Below are positions 44,911 through 53,164 of a stretch of 64,000 bases of DNA, piece by piece; position 1 is the first letter of the stretch, and each line of letters starts with the position of its first letter. Source of the DNA: Enterococcus devriesei (GTDB lineage Bacteria > Bacillota > Bacilli > Lactobacillales > Enterococcaceae); the NCBI RefSeq assembly GCF_001885905.1, contig NZ_JXKM01000006.1:124001-188000 (forward strand), in the 5' to 3' direction. The notes beneath the pieces are model-generated. The model did not search any database and had not been told where the DNA came from. It saw only the letters and a program-made list of their open reading frames with translations. Position numbers and translations under genes: made by a program.

Positions 44911-46206
44911 ATGAATATTTACGAAGGAGAGCCAGTCAGAGATGTTTTTTGTATGGACTCAAAAAGTTTTTACGCTAGCGTTGAATGCGTGGAGCATGGC
45001 TGGCATCCATTAAAAACATTGTTGGTAGTCATGAGCGGTGATCGTGAAAATGCGGGCTTAGTGTTAGCTGCCAGTCCGATGGCAAAAAAAGTTTTAGGGA
45101 TCAGCAATGTCAGCCGCGGATTTGAAATTCCCAATCATCCGGATTTGAAGATCGTACCGCCACGAATGACACTTTACATTCAGTATCATATGCGCATCCA
45201 AGAGATTTTCCGGCAATACATGGCGGAGGAAGATATTCATACATATAGCATCGATGAACAATTTGGTGATCTAACTCATAGTTGGAAATTATTCGGCAAT
45301 AGCTCAGCTGAAGTCGGGCAGATGATCCAAAAAGAGGTCATTGAGAACCTGGGGATTTATACTTCTTTGGGAATGGGGGACAATCCCTTGCAGGCCAAAA
45401 TCGCGATGGATATTGAAGCCAAGCATGAAAAAAATCGTTTTGCCCAATGGCATTATCAGGACGTACCGGAAAAAATTTGGCCAATCAAGCTTAGTGATTT
45501 TTGTGGGATCGGTCGTCGAATGGAGCGGCGTTATCAATTGATGGGAATGCAAACGATGGGGGATTTGGCCCATAATGATCCTTTTGTGTTGAAAAATCAT
45601 TTTGGTGTGATGGGGATGCAGCATTACATGCATGCTTGGGGCATTGATCGCTCGATTCTAGCGGAGAAAGAGTTATATCCAAGCAAGGAAAAATCTATCG
45701 GCAATTCCCAAGTCTTGCCGAAAAATTACGCGCGTAAAGGGGAAATCTTAACAGTGGTTGCGGAGATCTGCGAACAAGTGGCGCAACGACTAAGAAAAGC
45801 GGGTGTTTTAGGCGGTACATTGCACTTAGGGATCGGCTATGCTTTTCGCGGCGGGGGAAAGGGCGGTTTTCATCATCAGTTAAAGATACCGCCCACCAAT
45901 CAAGGACGAGCATTGACCCGTACCGCAAGTTTACTATTTGAAAAATATTGGGATCAATCAGAGGTCCGTAATATTTCCATCACCGTTTCGTCACTGAAGT
46001 CAGCCGGCAGTTTACAGTTGAATCTGTTTGAAGATCCGCGGCAGACGATCAAAGAAGATCAAATCGATGACGTGATCGCCCAAATTCGGAATCGCTACAA
46101 GTTTACTTCGATTGTCCGGGCCCATTCCTTGAGTGAAGGGGCAACAGCGATTAAACGAGCTGGTCTTGTTGGTGGACACGCAGGTGGGATGGAAGGAATG
46201 GATTGA
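44911..46206 (+). CDS. Y-family DNA polymerase (UvrX/UmuC-like)
   Basis: This 431-aa translesion polymerase starts at ATG 44911 after GAGAGGTG. Acidic active-site residues are in FCMDSKSFYASVE and TYSIDEQFGD, followed by a little-finger domain around residues 250-400. UvrX/YqjW-type proteins of Gram-positive bacteria and their plasmids look alike. It copies damaged DNA with low fidelity during the SOS response, in keeping with the perfect LexA box. The YolD-like gene is joined directly downstream. Confidence 0.92.
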   Translation: MNIYEGEPVRDVFCMDSKSFYASVECVEHGWHPLKTLLVVMSGDRENAGLVLAASPMAKKVLGISNVSRGFEIPNHPDLKIVPPRMTLYIQYHMRIQEIFRQYMAEEDIHTYSIDEQFGDLTHSWKLFGNSSAEVGQMIQKEVIENLGIYTSLGMGDNPLQAKIAMDIEAKHEKNRFAQWHYQDVPEKIWPIKLSDFCGIGRRMERRYQLMGMQTMGDLAHNDPFVLKNHFGVMGMQHYMHAWGIDRSILAEKELYPSKEKSIGNSQVLPKNYARKGEILTVVAEICEQVAQRLRKAGVLGGTLHLGIGYAFRGGGKGGFHHQLKIPPTNQGRALTRTASLLFEKYWDQSEVRNISITVSSLKSAGSLQLNLFEDPRQTIKEDQIDDVIAQIRNRYKFTSIVRAHSLSEGATAIKRAGLVGGHAGGMEGMD

Positions 46207-46207
46207 G

Positions 46208-46621
46208 ATGTCTTATGACGATGAAAGCGCGAAACAACTTTTTATGGAGGCAAAACGTGTGTATCAAGATCGCGGAATGATGAAGTGGATTGGTTTTTAT
46301 TTGTCCGATCATACAGCGGTGTTAAATAAGGAATCAAAGCAGCGAAAACAGCTTTATTTTGATAAAGGTCAAATGAGTATGGAAGCCATTGGTGAGCTTT
46401 TGCAAGTAGCCTATCTGCAAAATAAACGTGTCGCGATCCAGCTAGAAGCGTTAGACAGTGAAGGTCAATTTTTCCCTGATCTGGTAGGAAAGATCAGCGG
46501 GCAGAAAGAGCAGCAGATTTTTTTAAATGAAGAAGAGCGTGGAGTCCTGCGCTTTGAGCTAGAACAAATCCATCATGTGGAACTATTAGGTCCTAAAAAA
46601 ATTCTCACACCAAAAGATTAA
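46208..46621 (+). CDS. YolD-like protein
   Basis: This 137-aa protein carries the YolD signature DRGMMKWIGFYLSDHT near its N-terminus. Members are encoded beside Y-family polymerases and are thought to act as UmuD-like accessory subunits. The ATG lies 1 nt after the polymerase stop; the frame opens further upstream inside the polymerase gene but without initiation signals. The LexA-controlled promoter thus drives both genes. Confidence 0.85.
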   Translation: MSYDDESAKQLFMEAKRVYQDRGMMKWIGFYLSDHTAVLNKESKQRKQLYFDKGQMSMEAIGELLQVAYLQNKRVAIQLEALDSEGQFFPDLVGKISGQKEQQIFLNEEERGVLRFELEQIHHVELLGPKKILTPKD

Positions 46622-46628
46622 AATAAAT

Positions 46629-46660
46629 AAAGCCTTGGCAGGCCTGCCAAGGCTTTAAAA
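46629..46660. terminator. Bidirectional terminator
   Basis: AAAGCCTTGGCAGG and its exact complement CCTGCCAAGGCTTT form a 14-bp stem. Confidence 0.88.
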
Positions 46661-46661
46661 A

Positions 46662-47231
46662 TTAGAAGAGCTGAATCTTATTTAACGGCCAAAATCGCAA
46701 CACGACTTTTCCTTGAACTAAGGACTTATCGACAAAGCCGAAGATGCGGCTGTCTTTAGAGATCAAGCGATTATCCCCTAAAACAAAATAACTATTTTTA
46801 GGAACCGTCACGGAAAAATTATTCGTAAAGCTGTCCGCATTGGCTGCTTGCTCTTGGAAAGCTGAATTATAAGAATAGGTATCGAATAGTTTATCTTCTT
46901 TAAATTTCTTTTGATAATCCGTTAGATAGGATTCTTTGTATTCTTTTCCATTAATCGTTAAAACATTATCTTGCATTTCAATCTTGTCACCGGGTAACCC
47001 AATCACACGCTTGACGACGTAAAGATTGGTATTATCAGGTTCTTTGGTAGTAATGATGTCTTGTCTATCGATACTGGATACTTTCGATGAGATCAAGCGC
47101 TGCCCGTCATGCAATGTCGGGTCCATTGAGTGTCCTTCGACTTTAACTGGCGAGAAAACAAACGCCCGCGCCAAAAAAATCAAGAGAACAATAATAATGA
47201 CTGGAAGCCATTCTTTTAATTTGCTGTTCAT
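46662..47231 (-). CDS. lepB: Type I signal peptidase
   Basis: This 189-aa membrane-bound peptidase removes signal peptides from exported proteins. It has one N-terminal helix (residues 9-25), catalytic Ser35 in GHSMDPT and Lys74 in VVKRVIG, and the GDNR..SKDSR box. A SipS-like single-helix form is standard for Gram-positive bacteria. It is a single gene on the minus strand. Confidence 0.94.
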   Translation of the reverse strand: MNSKLKEWLPVIIIVLLIFLARAFVFSPVKVEGHSMDPTLHDGQRLISSKVSSIDRQDIITTKEPDNTNLYVVKRVIGLPGDKIEMQDNVLTINGKEYKESYLTDYQKKFKEDKLFDTYSYNSAFQEQAANADSFTNNFSVTVPKNSYFVLGDNRLISKDSRIFGFVDKSLVQGKVVLRFWPLNKIQLF

Positions 47232-47385
47232 AGTTCACCTCACAATGTTACAGTTTATCATGCTTCTAAATAAAAAGCTCTTTTTAGCTTCTCCTTTAAT
47301 AAAAATTAGTTATATTATAGGGGGCTGGAGAATTTTTTTCAATTATGGGACACTAGAGACAATCAAATATCAGAGGAGCAATGAA

Positions 47386-48021
47386 ATGAAAAAGAATTAT
47401 CCAGCAGCACCTATCTTGCCGCAACGATTTGCGTCGGATTTTTATTTAGAGGATGAAGCAAGCTTTGAAGCCGTTCATGGACTTGAAATGGATTTCAGCT
47501 ATTTGACTTGCGAAAATCTAGTCATCCGCCATTCAATTCTAGAAAAGGTTACGATGCAACGGACGAAACTAATTCGTTTTGAAGCGGGAAACGTCGTCTT
47601 TAAGAATTGTGATTTTTCCAATTTAGAATGGATTGGTGGCAGCTTTCATCAAGTGGTATTTGAAAATTGTAAATTAACGGGTTGCAATTTTGCCGAGAGC
47701 TATCTTAGAGATTGTCATTTTAAAGATTCATTAATCAATTTTGGTTCCTTTAGTGCAACGAATTTGAAGAATGTCTGGTTTGAGAACTGTCAACTGTCTG
47801 ATGGCGAGTTTTTTGAAGTGACGTGGAAACATTTATTTTTAGAAAAAAATAATTTGGAAAATAGTAATTGGCAGCGAACCAAATTAGCTGGTCTGGACTT
47901 TACCAGCAATTCTTTCAGTAAAATCGCTTGTTCAATGGAACAGTTGAAGGGCTTAAAAGTCGATTCCTATCAAGCGCTGGTGATTGCGGCAGGGTTAGGC
48001 TTGGAGATCGTGGAGGGCTAA
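47386..48021 (+). CDS. Qnr-like pentapeptide-repeat protein
   Basis: This 211-aa protein is built almost entirely of pentapeptide repeats with Phe/Leu at the centre (FKNCDFSNLEWIGG, FENCKLTGCNFAESYLRDC). Length and sequence resemble chromosomal EfsQnr of E. faecalis as I recall it. Such right-handed beta-helices mimic DNA, bind gyrase and topoisomerase IV and can raise quinolone tolerance. ATG 47386 follows GAGGAG; the open frame back to 47026 runs antisense through lepB and is not used. The hydrolase gene abuts it. Its effect on drugs is untested here. Confidence 0.83.
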   Translation: MKKNYPAAPILPQRFASDFYLEDEASFEAVHGLEMDFSYLTCENLVIRHSILEKVTMQRTKLIRFEAGNVVFKNCDFSNLEWIGGSFHQVVFENCKLTGCNFAESYLRDCHFKDSLINFGSFSATNLKNVWFENCQLSDGEFFEVTWKHLFLEKNNLENSNWQRTKLAGLDFTSNSFSKIACSMEQLKGLKVDSYQALVIAAGLGLEIVEG

Positions 48022-48714
48022 ATGGAAAAAGCAAAAGACATGATTGAAGGAATCCCAATTCTTCGGTGGGGTGAGACGAGTGACAAAATAGTTTTAGCTT
48101 TTCATGGCGATCAATCTCATAAAGAAGACACGGTCATTCAATTGTTGGCTGAAGCCGCTGTCCCCAAAGGCTATCAAGTGTGGAGCTTTGATCTGCCGGA
48201 ACATGGTGAGCGAAAAGGCCAACCCTACGCTTTGAATCCGCCAAATGTAGTAGCGGATGTCGAAAAAATCCTTTTTGAACACCAGCAAGCGCAGCAGATC
48301 ACTTTATTCGGCTGTAGCATCGGAGCTTATTTTGCGATGCTGGCAGGACAAGCCAAGAATATCCAGCAAAGTCTTTTTTTATCGCCCATCGTGGATATGC
48401 GGGAATTAATCGAAAATATATTGGATTGGTCACGACTGACGCCGGCCGATTTACGACGTGAAAAACGAATAAAAACACCTTTTAATACCTTGGCGTGGGA
48501 GTATTATTGCTATGTTGTCGAGCATCCAATTCAATGGACTGTTTCAACAAAAATTTTATATGGCGGTAAGGATCAGTTGACGAGCCGAAAGACCATTGAA
48601 AAATTTGCTCGTCCGTCAATGATCGATTTGACGATCTTTGCAACTGGTGAGCATTTCTTTCACACGCCTACACAGCTGTCTTTCTATCAGCAGTGGTTAA
48701 CATCCAATCTATAA
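48022..48714 (+). CDS. Alpha/beta hydrolase
   Basis: This 230-aa serine hydrolase has an AFHGDQS oxyanion region, nucleophile Ser in GCSIGAYFAML, acid in YGGKDQ and catalytic His in GEHFFHT. It resembles YhfR/YtmA-type esterases with no fixed substrate. Its ATG follows the Qnr-like stop codon without a gap, so the two genes are cotranscribed. No functional tie between them is evident. Confidence 0.78.
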   Translation: MEKAKDMIEGIPILRWGETSDKIVLAFHGDQSHKEDTVIQLLAEAAVPKGYQVWSFDLPEHGERKGQPYALNPPNVVADVEKILFEHQQAQQITLFGCSIGAYFAMLAGQAKNIQQSLFLSPIVDMRELIENILDWSRLTPADLRREKRIKTPFNTLAWEYYCYVVEHPIQWTVSTKILYGGKDQLTSRKTIEKFARPSMIDLTIFATGEHFFHTPTQLSFYQQWLTSNL

Positions 48715-48750
48715 AAAACTTTCAGCTTAATCGGCTGAGAGTTTTTTTTA
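48714..48750 (+). terminator. Terminator after the hydrolase
   Basis: AAACTTTCAGC pairs with GCTGAGAGTTT, followed by T residues. Confidence 0.9.
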
Positions 48751-48914
48751 GTGCGTGGCTGGTTTAACTAGCTTTATGGTTGAAAAAAGGATTGTCTAGT
48801 AAATTTTTGGTAAAAGATTTCATAAGTAAATTTAAAGATAATCGGATTTTATATATAAATTTTTGCTATTTTATGACAAAAAAAGTAGGATGATTGTGAA
48901 AGTAAATATAAGTA

Positions 48915-49129
48915 AACTTGTTAGGTGAGGCTCCTAAACAAACATAGGCTATTGCGCAGAAACGTCGAAAGACGCCAATGTGTAAAACAGGAATTGTCGG
49001 ATTAAGGCTTTTCATAAAATAGCTAAGAGTAATTCTTTACGTTGTTTAGTGCTAAAACTCAGACGATGAGATTGATTGTGTGAGCCACCAAACTTGTTAG
49101 TTTTTTCGCTAACGTTTGGTGTCTTTTTG
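48915..49129 (+). ncRNA. M-box (ykoK) magnesium riboswitch with terminator
   Basis: Conserved M-box blocks appear in order: TTAGGTGAGGCTCCT, CGTCGAAAGACGCCAATG, then ACAGGAATTGTCGGATTAAGG and AGTGCTAAAACTCAGACGATG. These match the Bacillus ykoK leader as I remember it. The expression platform is a hairpin at 49086-49121 (CACCAAAC..GTTAG with CTAAC-GTTTGGTG) followed by TCTTTTTG. Mg2+ binding should favour termination, and Mg2+ shortage should allow read-through into the SEDS genes. The rest of the 48751-48914 gap is AT-rich, presumably the promoter region, without a clear -35/-10 pair. Confidence 0.92.
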
Positions 49130-49187
49130 TTTTCTTGCTTTGAACTCTCTCGCCGCAACAATTACTTGATGAGAGGGAGAGATGAAT

Positions 49188-50336
49188 ATGATAAAAAAAA
49201 GAAAGATCGATTGGCTGTTGTTACTACCTTATTTGGGGGTAAGCCTAATCGGTCTTTTAATGGTCTTCAGCGCGAGTTCTTATCGATTGACAACGGAAGG
49301 AAAAAATCCGCTATCGTTGTTTAGCAAGCAAGCGATTTTTATCCTGTTAAGTTGGTTATTAATTGGAATTATTTATCATGTAAAAAGCAACGTCTTACTA
49401 AAAAGTATAGTGGCAAAAGGTTTGTTGGCAATCGGCTTAGTCAGTTTATTGTTAGTCAAAATAAACGGGGTCACAATCAATGGCGCACAAAGATGGGTTT
49501 CCATATTTGGTATTCAATTTCAGCCATCAGAGGTAACAAACGTCGCATTGATCTTGTATTTAGCCTACTTTTTCCGAAAAAAACGGGCCAGACACCAATT
49601 GTGGAGACCTGGTGTGCTGGTTTTACTTAGTGGTCTATTAATTTTACTGCAGCCGAAAGTGACGGGAGCAATTATTATTTGGGGGATTGCCTTCGTGCTC
49701 ATTACTACTGCAGAAATTCCATACCAGCTTTCGCTTTTACTTTTTTTAGGATTGATTGTCGGTATCGTACTAGTTGCTGGAATGATTCTTTTTTTGGGTA
49801 GTCACGAGTTGCTGCCACAATTATTTGCGCACACGTATGAACGCATTCGTCTGGTCAGAGATCCCTTCTTAGATTCTTACGGGCAAGGATTTCAAATGAG
49901 TAATTCTTATTACGCTCTTTATAATGGCGGATTTCTCGGTCGGGGGTTAGGAAACAGCATTACAAAAAAAGGGTATTTACCCGTTGCCGAGACGGACTTC
50001 ATTTATTCAATCATGGTGGAGGAATTAGGGGTAATTGTCGCATTGATTGTATTGGCATTGATTTTTTTGATCGCGCTACGTTTATTCGTGCTAGCGGCAA
50101 AGGAACGGTGTCAGCAGGTAAGTTTGATCTATTTTGGGGTAGGAACATTAATACTACTCCAAACAAGTATCAATGTTGCCAGTATTTTGGGACTGATTCC
50201 CATGACCGGAGTTCCTTTACCGTTCATCAGCTATGGTGGTACCAGCTATTTAATCCTTTCAGTAGCGCTTGGGATTTGTTTAAAATTTGCTTCGGAGGTT
50301 CGATCCAATGACGAGACGTTTGAGCAACGAATTTAA
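49188..50336 (+). CDS. SEDS-family wall polymerase, RodA/FtsW-like (copy 1)
   Basis: This SEDS protein of about 382 aa has around ten helices. The Asp essential for glycosyltransfer is in VAETDFIYSIMVEELG, and FQPSEV and PFISYGGTS are family hallmarks. SEDS proteins polymerise lipid II into glycan strands together with a class B PBP. The ATG at 49188 is favoured because GAGAGGGAG abuts the earlier one at 49182. It is the first gene after the M-box, and no PBP gene is linked. Confidence 0.88.
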   Translation: MIKKRKIDWLLLLPYLGVSLIGLLMVFSASSYRLTTEGKNPLSLFSKQAIFILLSWLLIGIIYHVKSNVLLKSIVAKGLLAIGLVSLLLVKINGVTINGAQRWVSIFGIQFQPSEVTNVALILYLAYFFRKKRARHQLWRPGVLVLLSGLLILLQPKVTGAIIIWGIAFVLITTAEIPYQLSLLLFLGLIVGIVLVAGMILFLGSHELLPQLFAHTYERIRLVRDPFLDSYGQGFQMSNSYYALYNGGFLGRGLGNSITKKGYLPVAETDFIYSIMVEELGVIVALIVLALIFLIALRLFVLAAKERCQQVSLIYFGVGTLILLQTSINVASILGLIPMTGVPLPFISYGGTSYLILSVALGICLKFASEVRSNDETFEQRI

Positions 50337-51456
50337 TTATTCACTTTTTTTACCGATTTTTTTGTTTTATTTAATCAGCATCGCTGTTCAATTTTTGGCG
50401 GCTGAACTTGACGACGTGAATGTCAAAGGAGTTGTGGTGAAACAGATCATTTTTTGTTTACTGTCGCTGTTGGTAATGGTAGTCGTCAGTAAAATTAAAA
50501 CCGCTAGCTTATTACGGTATGCTCCGCTTTTTTATGTCTTGTCGCTCGGTGTGATGACACTGTTATATTGGTTTTATGATCCGGCAATGTATCACCTGAC
50601 GAATACGAAGCGCTGGTTGAGGCTCGGCCGTTTTTCTTTTCAACCATCCGAGTTGATGAAATTAAGTTTTACTCTTTTGATGGTTCGGCTCACACTGACT
50701 GAGGAAAGAGGCGAACAGCAGCGGACGATAAAGAGCGATTTTCATTATTTGAAAAAAATTCTGTTGTTTAGTTTGCCAACCTTTCTATTGATGTTTATGC
50801 AACGGGATTTTGGGACAAGTTTAGTATTTATCGCTATTTTAGGAGCGCTATTTATTATTTCCGGTGTGCATTGGAAAATCTTGGCAACGATCACTGGTAT
50901 CGGTGCGGCACTCGGTAGCACTTTACTAGTATTAGTATTCAGCGAATGGGGAAATCGATTGCTTTACGGTCTGCATTTTAAGACGTATCAATTGGATCGT
51001 GTTCGAGCGTGGGCTGATCCTTTCCAATACAAAGATTCGATCGCCTATCAGCAAGTCCAGAGCCTTTACGCGATTGGCAGTGGTGGTTTATTTGGGCGAG
51101 CGACAGAGCAAGCTTCGGTATATGTCCCGGTTCGCGAATCCGACATGGTCTTTACCGTAATCGCTGAGAGCTTTGGTTTCATCGGCAGTGCATTTGTGAT
51201 TTTTCTTTATTTTTATTTGTTTTATCAAATCCTTTCCAGTGCAATAAAAACGAATAATAAAGCAAATCTGTATCTAGCGGTAGCCTTCGTCTTTGGCTTG
51301 CTGTTTCAAATTTTTGAAAATATTGGAGCCGCTATTGGCATTTTGCCATTGACGGGGATTCCATTACCGATCTTGAGCCAGGGTGGGACTTCCTTGATCG
51401 TGTTAGGGATCGGATTCGGTATGATGTTGGGCTTTAAAAAAAAGAATGCAGTTTGA
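50308..51456 (+). CDS. SEDS-family wall polymerase, RodA/FtsW-like (copy 2)
   Basis: This second SEDS protein of about 382 aa starts at ATG 50308, after GGAGG and within the last 29 nt of copy 1. The catalytic Asp is in VRESDMVFTVIAESFG, and FQPSELMKL and PILSQGGTS are present. It differs widely from copy 1, so this is not a recent duplication. The long overlap implies coupled translation and perhaps a heteromeric or stepwise function. Confidence 0.88.
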   Translation: MTRRLSNEFNYSLFLPIFLFYLISIAVQFLAAELDDVNVKGVVVKQIIFCLLSLLVMVVVSKIKTASLLRYAPLFYVLSLGVMTLLYWFYDPAMYHLTNTKRWLRLGRFSFQPSELMKLSFTLLMVRLTLTEERGEQQRTIKSDFHYLKKILLFSLPTFLLMFMQRDFGTSLVFIAILGALFIISGVHWKILATITGIGAALGSTLLVLVFSEWGNRLLYGLHFKTYQLDRVRAWADPFQYKDSIAYQQVQSLYAIGSGGLFGRATEQASVYVPVRESDMVFTVIAESFGFIGSAFVIFLYFYLFYQILSSAIKTNNKANLYLAVAFVFGLLFQIFENIGAAIGILPLTGIPLPILSQGGTSLIVLGIGFGMMLGFKKKNAV

Positions 51457-51472
51457 AGAAAAGGGGATATCT

Positions 51473-53038
51473 ATGCGAAAAAAATTTACTTTACTAAGTG
51501 TTTGCGCGCTTTCTGTAGCGCTAATTTTTATGATCGGAGTAGCAATAAACGCTCAATGGCTCAATCATTTGGATGATTTCTTTATGGAAAATCGTCTAGT
51601 GAATATCTCGTTTTTGACGGTGTTTACAGGAGTGGTGGCAAAAGTAGCAACGATTGGCCCAATGCTGATTATTTTCAGTTTTCTCGCGTTCTTTTTGTGG
51701 CGAAAACAGCAGCGAGCTTTAGCCATTTGGTGTTTAGGCAATCTGATTTTTGTCAGTGGAGTCGGCTATTTATTAAAGCAAGTCTTTCAACGAACGCGCC
51801 CCGAGCAAGTGCAATACATCGCGCGTTCATCTTATAGTTTTCCCAGCGGGCATTCACTGCTAGTAATGACACTGATTGGCTCTATCTGCTTAATTTATTT
51901 TTTTATGAATAAAAAAATGCCAGCCCTTGTCAAAGTTGGGGTGGGGTTGTTAGTATTTGTGATTGCAGGCGGTCGAATTTATCTAGGTGTTCATTTTATC
52001 AGTGATGTCATCACGGGCTTATGCTTAGGACTAGGCCTTACATTCGGCAGTGGAAGCTTGTTTTACTCTTATTTGCATTCAGCAAACTCAAGGTTGAAAA
52101 AAGCGGAAGACGTCAAATTTGTAAAATGGCAAACGATTTTATTAAGTATGTTGGCTTGTGTAGTGGTCCTAATCACTGGGTTAAGCGTCTTTGCCCTGAA
52201 GTTTTATCATAGTTCGCAACATGCGGCGGATTCGATGTATGCGCCGATTGAACGAACCGGGGAGGTAAAAACACCGGAAGCTTCTGAGCCAATCAGTATT
52301 TTAATTTTAGGAATCGCAAATGATGCCAAAAGAAAAACGGATTTTCGCGCCAATACGATTATGGTGGCAACCTTAAATAACCAAACGAAGGAAACAACGC
52401 TAGTAAGTATTCCTCGTGATGCGTTCGTGGAGATCGTTGGTGCAGATTATCAAGATAAAATCAATCATGCCCATTCGATCGGTGGACCAGAAATGATGAT
52501 CGATACGGTGGAAAAATTTTTAGCTATTCCGATCCATCACTATATGGCGGTAAATATGGATGGCTTACAAACATTGGTGGACGCAGTCGGTGGCGTCACG
52601 GTAGATAACGCTTTTGCTTTTTCAGCTGAGGGAATTGATTATCCAAAAGGCAAACAGCACTTGGACGGTTGGGAAGCATTACAGTATTCCCGGATGCGCT
52701 ACGAAGACCCCACGGGTGATTACGGACGACAAGGCCGACAACGAGAGGTGATGGAATTATTAATCAATCAGCTGCTCTCAACCAAAAGTTTGTTTAATTA
52801 TCAAAAAATTTTAGCTGGGATCGGAGAAAATGGCAAGACGGACCTAACCTTTAATCAAATGCAGAAAATTTTGACAGGTTATCACACGAGTCTAAGGAAA
52901 ATCAATAGTCAGCAAGTCCAAGGAGAGGGATTTACTGGCGATGGGTTCACTGGTGAAGCCGGGATTTCCTATCAGGAGATTCCACAAGCAGAAGTGGAAC
53001 GCGTGAAAAAAATTCTCTTTAAACAATTAAATCTATAA
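51473..53038 (+). CDS. PAP2 phosphatase-LCP ligase fusion
   Basis: This 521-aa protein combines two enzymes. Residues 1-210 form a PAP2 membrane phosphatase with KQVFQRTRP, PSGH and GGRIYLGVHFISD, as in undecaprenyl-pyrophosphate phosphatases. After a further helix, residues 270-521 form an extracellular LytR-CpsA-Psr domain (VSIPRDAF, YGRQGRQREV) that joins teichoic acid or polysaccharide to peptidoglycan. ATG 51473 follows AAAAGGGG. It is the third gene of the M-box cassette. Recycling of the lipid carrier beside its use is the natural reading, but polymer and substrate are not shown. Confidence 0.87.
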   Translation: MRKKFTLLSVCALSVALIFMIGVAINAQWLNHLDDFFMENRLVNISFLTVFTGVVAKVATIGPMLIIFSFLAFFLWRKQQRALAIWCLGNLIFVSGVGYLLKQVFQRTRPEQVQYIARSSYSFPSGHSLLVMTLIGSICLIYFFMNKKMPALVKVGVGLLVFVIAGGRIYLGVHFISDVITGLCLGLGLTFGSGSLFYSYLHSANSRLKKAEDVKFVKWQTILLSMLACVVVLITGLSVFALKFYHSSQHAADSMYAPIERTGEVKTPEASEPISILILGIANDAKRKTDFRANTIMVATLNNQTKETTLVSIPRDAFVEIVGADYQDKINHAHSIGGPEMMIDTVEKFLAIPIHHYMAVNMDGLQTLVDAVGGVTVDNAFAFSAEGIDYPKGKQHLDGWEALQYSRMRYEDPTGDYGRQGRQREVMELLINQLLSTKSLFNYQKILAGIGENGKTDLTFNQMQKILTGYHTSLRKINSQQVQGEGFTGDGFTGEAGISYQEIPQAEVERVKKILFKQLNL

Positions 53039-53135
53039 GTAAGCCAAGTAGTAGTCAGTCGGTTGGAGCATACAAACATTTCGAAAAGCAAAGATCTCTC
53101 ACGGTTAAATTTCCTGCTTTAAGTAAAAATTGCGC

Positions 53136-53141
53136 TATAAT
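53136..53141 (+). promoter_or_regulatory. -10 box before the TSUP gene
   Basis: TATAAT lies about 24 nt upstream of the ATG at 53165. No good -35 is seen. It suggests a separate start for the TSUP-DUF1634 pair, as no terminator ends the SEDS cassette. Confidence 0.45.
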
Positions 53142-53164
53142 AGCTACAAGAAAGGCGGGAAATT

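Noticed and set aside
47026-47385. Long N-terminal extension of the Qnr-like ORF
   Set aside because: It runs antisense through the signal peptidase gene; GAGGAG and the family-like N-terminus place the start at 47386.
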